In this document: positions 60,044 to 64,000 of the stretch, piece by piece
Layout: the number at the start of each line of letters is the position of its first letter
How positions within the stretch are numbered: the first letter of the stretch is position 1
DNA from: Yimella sp. cx-51
GTDB taxonomy: Bacteria > Actinomycetota > Actinomycetes > Actinomycetales > Dermatophilaceae
Length of the DNA: 64,000 nt
Assembly: GCF_017654605.1 (NCBI RefSeq)
Contig: NZ_CP072113.1
Span: forward strand, 1,240,001-1,304,000
Direction of reading: 5' to 3'
Program-made: the position numbers and the translations under genes
Notes under the pieces: model-generated
The model's database searches: none
What the model was told of the DNA's origin: nothing
What the model saw: the letters and a program-made list of their open reading frames with translations, nothing else

Positions 60044-60661
60044 ATGACCGACACTCTGCCCGGGCTGCTCCTGCTGCACGCAGACGCCAAGCTCGCCGAC
60101 GCGTGGGTGCGCCGCGGCGTGGTCCCGAGCTATGTCGTGCCGCTGCCCGGGTGGACGGCGATCGTGCCGGCCGACGACACCCAGGTGCGGCCGCCGTATG
60201 ACGACGCGCTGACCGTCACCGCCAACCGTCCGGTGCCGACGAGGTTGCGAACAGCGTTGGGGTTCTTCGTGATCGACGGCGTCGCGATTGTTTCTGGTCA
60301 GACCCGCGGCTGGCGGTCGGCGCCGCGCATGCTCAGCTGGACGGCTGGTCACGGTGCCGATGAGGTGCCCGGCTTCCCGCCGCTGAAATTGGGCCAGTTG
60401 GCCGAGTGTGCCGGGGTGCACCCCGACGGAGTAGGGGAGGTGCGCAGCATCCTCGCCCGCCGCGAAGGACGACCGGTCGAGGTGCTGCACGACGTGATCG
60501 GTGCACTGGCCCTGCCCGGCGCAGCCATGCTGCACGGCAGCGGCGTGAAGTCCGACCTCGAAGCGGTGCTCGTCGAGCCGGGCAAACGCGCCGTCGACCA
60601 CTTCACCAAGATCGCCTCCGACGAGGCAGACATGCGAGCCGAATTGCGAGACAACCTGTGA
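60044..60661 (+). CDS. Uncharacterised protein within the his operon
   Basis: The 205-residue protein MTDTLPGLLLLHADAKLADAWV... lies 4 bp after hisB and overlaps hisH by 4 bp, so it is translated with the pathway. It is soluble, with a short hydrophobic start and a segment VLHDVIGALALPGAAMLHG. I see no known catalytic motif, nor likeness to hisF, hisI or hisN. Similar proteins sit at this place in related actinobacteria. It might tune or assist the pathway, but nothing shows this directly. Confidence 0.82.
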   Translation: MTDTLPGLLLLHADAKLADAWVRRGVVPSYVVPLPGWTAIVPADDTQVRPPYDDALTVTANRPVPTRLRTALGFFVIDGVAIVSGQTRGWRSAPRMLSWTAGHGADEVPGFPPLKLGQLAECAGVHPDGVGEVRSILARREGRPVEVLHDVIGALALPGAAMLHGSGVKSDLEAVLVEPGKRAVDHFTKIASDEADMRAELRDNL

Positions 60662-61272
60662 AGCGTGTCGTGGTGCTCGACTACGGCAGCGGCAATGTGC
60701 GCTCGGTCGTGCGGATGCTCGAACGGGTCGGTGCGCAGGTGCAACTGACCGCTGATCCGCAGCAGGTGCTCACCGCCGACGGCCTCTACGTGCCCGGAGT
60801 GGGCAACTTCCACGCCTGCATGGCCGGGCTCAACGCCGTGGACGGCGGATCTCTGATCCGGCAACGTCTGGACGCCGGACGACCGGTACTCGGCGTCTGC
60901 GTTGGCTATCAGGTGCTCTTCGCCGACAGTGCCGAACCCAGCGACCTCGCACTCCCCGGTCTGGGCCTGTGGCCGGGTGAGGTCGGCAGACTCGACGCAG
61001 CAGTGGTGCCGCACATGGGGTGGAGCACCGTCGACGCTGGTGCCGGGAGCACCCTGCTCGAGGGCCTGGACGGTGAACGTTTCTACTTCGTCCATTCGTT
61101 CGCGCCGCCCCGGTGGAAGGGTGCGGAGGACGCGGTGGTCAGCACGGCCCAGCACGGCAACACGTTTGTCGCTGCCGTGGAGGAAGGCGTGCTCGCGGGC
61201 ACCCAGTTCCACCCAGAGAAGTCCGGAGATGCTGGTGCGGCGATGCTGACAAACTGGTTCAAATCGTTGTGA
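60658..61272 (+). CDS. hisH: Imidazole glycerol phosphate synthase, glutaminase subunit
   Basis: HisH releases ammonia from glutamine for HisF. The 204-residue class I glutaminase has the triad C81 in LGVCVGYQ, H185 and E187 in TQFHPEKS. The usual GVCLGMQ is GVCVGYQ here, a conservative change. The start is the GTG at 60658, which overlaps the preceding stop (GTGA). HisF, its obligate partner, is not encoded in this window. Confidence 0.94.
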   Translation: MKRVVVLDYGSGNVRSVVRMLERVGAQVQLTADPQQVLTADGLYVPGVGNFHACMAGLNAVDGGSLIRQRLDAGRPVLGVCVGYQVLFADSAEPSDLALPGLGLWPGEVGRLDAAVVPHMGWSTVDAGAGSTLLEGLDGERFYFVHSFAPPRWKGAEDAVVSTAQHGNTFVAAVEEGVLAGTQFHPEKSGDAGAAMLTNWFKSL

Positions 61273-61287
61273 GACAAGGAAACTGAC

Positions 61288-62043
61288 ATGAACTCCCAAT
61301 CTGGCCAGATCGATCGGCCCAGACTTGAACTTCTGCCGGCGGTCGATGTCGTCGACGGCCGGGCCGTGCAACTGGTGCAGGGCATCGCCGGCACCGGTGG
61401 GGAGTTCGGCGACCCGTGGCTGGCTGCGAAGAACTGGCAGGACCAAGGCTCTGAGTGGCTGCACCTGGTCGACCTCGACGCTGCCTTCGGTCGGGGGACC
61501 AACCACGAACTGCTGGCCACGATCGTCCAGCGCCTGGACATCCAGGTCGAGCTCTCCGGTGGTATCCGTGACGCCGAGACCCTCGAGCGCGCACTCGCCA
61601 CCGGTTGCCGCCGCGTCAACCTCGGCACCGCCGCGTTGGAGAATCCTGAGTGGACTGCGCAGGCGATCGCCGAGCACGGTGACCGCATCGCCGTCGGCCT
61701 GGACGTCCGTGGCACCACCCTGGCCGCCCGCGGATGGACCAAGGAGGGTGGCGATCTTTACGAGACCCTCGAGCGCCTCGACGCCGAGGGTTGTGCCCGG
61801 TACGTCGTCACAGATGTCGCCAAGGACGGCATGATGCAGGGCACCAATCTGGCTCTGCTGCAAGACGTTTGCTCACGCACCGACCGGCCGGTCATCGCTT
61901 CGGGTGGGGTGTCGACACTCGACGACATCGAGGCCATCCGCGGTCTGGTGGCCGAGGGTGTGGAGGGTGCCATCGTGGGTTCGGCGTTGTACAAGCGTGC
62001 GTTCACCCTCCCGGAAGCACTGGACGTCGCGGGACGCCCGTGA
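61288..62043 (+). CDS. priA: PriA: bifunctional HisA/TrpF isomerase
   Basis: The 251-residue (beta-alpha)8 barrel isomerises ProFAR in histidine synthesis and, in actinobacteria, PRA in tryptophan synthesis. Catalytic Asp residues are D20 in LPAVDVVDG and D176 in [19 protein letters not shown] and the Arg near 141 match the PriA substrate-switching loop. The ATG at 61288 follows AGACAAGGAAACTG. SseB follows with a GTGA overlap. Confidence 0.93.
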   Translation: MNSQSGQIDRPRLELLPAVDVVDGRAVQLVQGIAGTGGEFGDPWLAAKNWQDQGSEWLHLVDLDAAFGRGTNHELLATIVQRLDIQVELSGGIRDAETLERALATGCRRVNLGTAALENPEWTAQAIAEHGDRIAVGLDVRGTTLAARGWTKEGGDLYETLERLDAEGCARYVVTDVAKDGMMQGTNLALLQDVCSRTDRPVIASGGVSTLDDIEAIRGLVAEGVEGAIVGSALYKRAFTLPEALDVAGRP

Positions 62044-62774
62044 GCAGCGACCAGCCCGAACAGTTCGACTCCGCCGGGCAGACCTGGCGAGGCCGTGAGG
62101 TCACCGACACCGGTTTCGGCACCGACGACGGTTCTGCCGACCCGGCGGTGAGCGCGGCACTGGCCGATCCCGGCGACCTGAAGTCACTGCTGCGTGTCCT
62201 GAACGGCGCGCGCTTCCTGGTGCCGATCGTCGCCGATCCGACCGAGGTGGTCCAAGAAGGTCAGCTCATGGCCGACAAGGCGGCTGACATGGCGGTCGCC
62301 GTGCTCGTGGCACCCGAGGGCACCCGGGCGCTACCGGTCTTCACCTCGATGGACTCGTTGCACGCGTGGGACCCTTCCGCACGGCCGTCGCCGGTCACCT
62401 CCGCCCGCGCCGCACAGGCAGCGGTGAGCGAGCGCTGCGACATCATCGTGGTCGACGTCGCCGGCCCGCACCCGACCACGCTGCGTCCCAGCATGGTCTG
62501 GGCCGTTGCGATGGAACGCGATTGGCTTCCGGCGCACGAAGATCCGCACGTCGTGCAGGCGGTGTCGGAGGCGGTCGAACCGGAGCCCGCGATCGACCGG
62601 GCAGTCTGCGAGGACGGCGGGGACGGCGCTCTGCGCATCGCGCTGCACGTGGTTCCGGGCCTCACCGGTGACCAACTCGGGGAACTGGCGTCGAGGGTGG
62701 GGGAGCAGTTGGCCACCGATGGCGAGACCCGCGCCAGGATCGACGCGATCACGTTCGCGATCCGGCCGGCCTGA
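62040..62774 (+). CDS. SseB family protein
   Basis: The 244-residue protein has an N-terminal SseB domain, seen in [18 protein letters not shown] and [27 protein letters not shown], and a helical C-terminal half ending [13 protein letters not shown]. SseB-like proteins have no assigned function in actinobacteria. The GTG at 62040 overlaps the priA stop, so it is the last gene of this his transcript. In M. tuberculosis an impA gene follows hisA; this is not that gene. It is directly convergent with the acyltransferase gene. Confidence 0.83.
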   Translation: MSSDQPEQFDSAGQTWRGREVTDTGFGTDDGSADPAVSAALADPGDLKSLLRVLNGARFLVPIVADPTEVVQEGQLMADKAADMAVAVLVAPEGTRALPVFTSMDSLHAWDPSARPSPVTSARAAQAAVSERCDIIVVDVAGPHPTTLRPSMVWAVAMERDWLPAHEDPHVVQAVSEAVEPEPAIDRAVCEDGGDGALRIALHVVPGLTGDQLGELASRVGEQLATDGETRARIDAITFAIRPA

Positions 62775-63767
62775 TCAGTCGTCGCCGTCGAGCCAGTCGG
62801 TCCACGCGTCCAACCGGCCCCACTCGTCGTTGAGCCATTGCTCGACGTGCTCGTCCGACGGCGGCTCGGCGGAGATCAGGTCGATGTGGATCGGCCAGTG
62901 CAGCGGTAGGGCCCGCCAGATGCTGCGCACGGACGCGAGGTCCTCCAAGCCTTGGTGCCCGCCCACGAGCACGGGGATTCGCGGCTGGGCGCGCAGGATG
63001 CGTCGGACGCCGGTCGCCCGTGGCGACAGCACCCGCGGGTGCCGCTCCAACCAGGCAGCACGCTCGGAATTCCCCGCTGCGAGCGCCGCCTCCACCTCGG
63101 CCCGATGCCGCCCGACGGTCCAGTTGCGCCCCTCCGGGAAGAGCAACGCGATGTCGCCGGGCTGGAGCGATTCGGCGAAGGCGCGAAGCTCTGCTTCTCG
63201 TCGCTGGCGGTCGCGTCGGCCCGAGCCGATGAAGTAGCCGCCGAGGCGGCGCACGCACAGATCCATCGCCGGATCCCACAGCAGCGCCCGCTTCAGCACG
63301 ACGCGCGGCACCCGGTGCAGGAGGTCTGTGATGACGTGAACCATCAGGAGGGAATCGCCCGCCCCGGCGTGCCGGGCCAGCAGGAGCACTGGCCGGTCAT
63401 CAGGGATGGTGGGGGCGTTGATGCGGACGTCGAGGCCGACAAGACGATCGGCGATCTTCATGAAGCGCTGCAACTCCTCGCGAAGGATCCGGACGTTGCG
63501 CTCGCGCCAGAGCTGGGGGTTGCGCCTGCTCGGTGGCATCGCACACCACAGCAGGGTGCAGCGGGCGAAGACCGTCCAGTCCAGCACCACGGCCGCCGCT
63601 GCGGTCCAGAGCAGGCGCCATCCCCGCTTGCGTCGCGAAGGTAGTTCGAGCACCCACGCGAGGGCGCCGAGCACCACGAGCAGGGCAGCCACCAGCGGTC
63701 CACCCACGGCGTAGATCGGGTCGCGCACGAGGCGGCGCAGCACCAACGGTGGGACGGGCAGGTTCAC
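62775..63767 (-). CDS. Lysophospholipid acyltransferase (PlsC-like)
   Basis: The 330-residue protein has the acyltransferase motif HAGAGD (H133-D138, HX4D form) and the FPEGRNW motif near residue 208. One or two membrane segments lie at about residues 20-70. PlsC-type enzymes acylate lysophosphatidic acid or related lipids. It is in a transcription unit with the patatin-like gene, whose stop overlaps the GTG start. The acceptor is not readable. Confidence 0.85.
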   Translation of the reverse strand: MNLPVPPLVLRRLVRDPIYAVGGPLVAALLVVLGALAWVLELPSRRKRGWRLLWTAAAAVVLDWTVFARCTLLWCAMPPSRRNPQLWRERNVRILREELQRFMKIADRLVGLDVRINAPTIPDDRPVLLLARHAGAGDSLLMVHVITDLLHRVPRVVLKRALLWDPAMDLCVRRLGGYFIGSGRRDRQRREAELRAFAESLQPGDIALLFPEGRNWTVGRHRAEVEAALAAGNSERAAWLERHPRVLSPRATGVRRILRAQPRIPVLVGGHQGLEDLASVRSIWRALPLHWPIHIDLISAEPPSDEHVEQWLNDEWGRLDAWTDWLDGDD

Positions 63768-64000
63768 CGAGGCGAACCCTTCTGCAGTGCTGTCTGGTCC
63801 AGATGCACCGATGCCGCATCGTAGGCGTTGTCGATCCGGCGACGGACCGCACCGCGGTTGAGCTGGCCGAGCGAGACCGACGGAGCATCCGAGGTGCCGG
63901 TCGGCAGCACGATCAACTCGACCTCGTCGGGCACCGACTCGATCTCCTCCAGGTACCGATGCCGCCGCGCGATCTCGAAGGCCACCTGCGCCACCTGCCA
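63764..64000 (-). CDS. C-terminus of a patatin-like phospholipase (partial)
   Basis: The last 78 codons run off the window edge. The segment QVAFEIARRHRYLEE, then VELIVLPTG, resembles the C-terminal region of actinobacterial patatin-like phospholipases, where a membrane-lipid hydrolase would pair well with the downstream acyltransferase. The catalytic GxSxG and DGG motifs lie outside the window, so identity is tentative. The stop overlaps the next start (GTGA). Confidence 0.6.
   Translation of the reverse strand, partial: WQVAQVAFEIARRHRYLEEIESVPDEVELIVLPTGTSDAPSVSLGQLNRGAVRRRIDNAYDAASVHLDQTALQKGSPR

Overview
The window is chromosomal DNA from a high-GC Gram-positive actinomycete. The evidence is GC-rich codon use throughout, frequent GTG and TTG starts, many possible leaderless promoters, and gene families typical of Actinomycetota: RNase H/phosphatase fusion, GuaB1, DUF3052, DUF3145, PriA, homodimeric AceE, polyphosphate glucokinase, and the pair fasR-fabD-fabH-acpP-fabF. 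A FemX-type gene and the gene order hint at Micrococcales, perhaps near Dermacoccaceae or Intrasporangiaceae, but the genus cannot be fixed from this sequence. It is mostly core genome. I see no prophage, insertion sequence, CRISPR array or complete defence island.

Layout. 1-4.1 kb: dgt, dnaG, a conserved hypothetical gene and tRNA-Asn. 4.1-12.5 kb: a more accessory stretch with a flavin oxidoreductase, a Tat-exported PhoX-type phosphatase, a decayed acyltransferase-3/SGNH gene, an SRPBCC protein with a phytoene-desaturase-like oxidoreductase, Dps, and a PucR-type regulator. 12.5-18.9 kb: ferredoxin reductase with fatty acid desaturase, an HNH gene broken by an in-frame stop, tRNA-Met, a membrane Ser/Thr kinase and DUF3145. 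18.9-23.9 kb: the type II fatty acid synthesis operon behind its regulator FasR. 24-30.5 kb: GDPD phosphodiesterase, enoyl-CoA hydratase, DivIVA-like protein, aceE, DUF3052 and a peroxiredoxin. 30.6-36.7 kb: tRNA-Val, then a tightly packed run nif3-like, zinc ribbon, RNase H/phosphatase and metZ, facing an ion transporter and yaaA. 36.8-45.5 kb: RNB ribonuclease, the RNase P RNA, a SUKH protein, guaB1, MBL hydrolase, a small Cys/Lys/Arg-rich protein, FemX, ppgK, map and a small acidic protein. 45.5-52.5 kb: two MFS transporters flanking an alcohol dehydrogenase, panB, and a large secreted M6 metalloprotease. 52.5-56.9 kb: glnA2-glnE. 56.9-62.8 kb: a his operon (hisD-C-B, unknown gene, hisH, priA, SseB). 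62.8-64 kb: acyltransferase and the tail of a patatin-like gene.

Functional themes. Lipid supply is prominent: FasR with the FAS-II operon, AceE making acetyl-CoA, and a desaturase with its own reductase. Two PucR-type regulators each sit beside fatty-acid genes. Nitrogen and amino acid metabolism is represented by glnA2/glnE, the his genes and metZ. RNA metabolism is represented by rnpB, the RNB nuclease and the RNase H fusion.

The best leads are small: two gene-decay events (7449-8274 and 15072-16508), several palindromic operator candidates in divergent intergenic regions, a run of promoters whose -10 box sits 6-8 nt from the start codon, and a 58-codon Cys-rich gene with a palindrome over its promoter. 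No intergenic gap exceeds 300 bases once the RNA genes are counted. I did not find a clearly novel multi-gene system.
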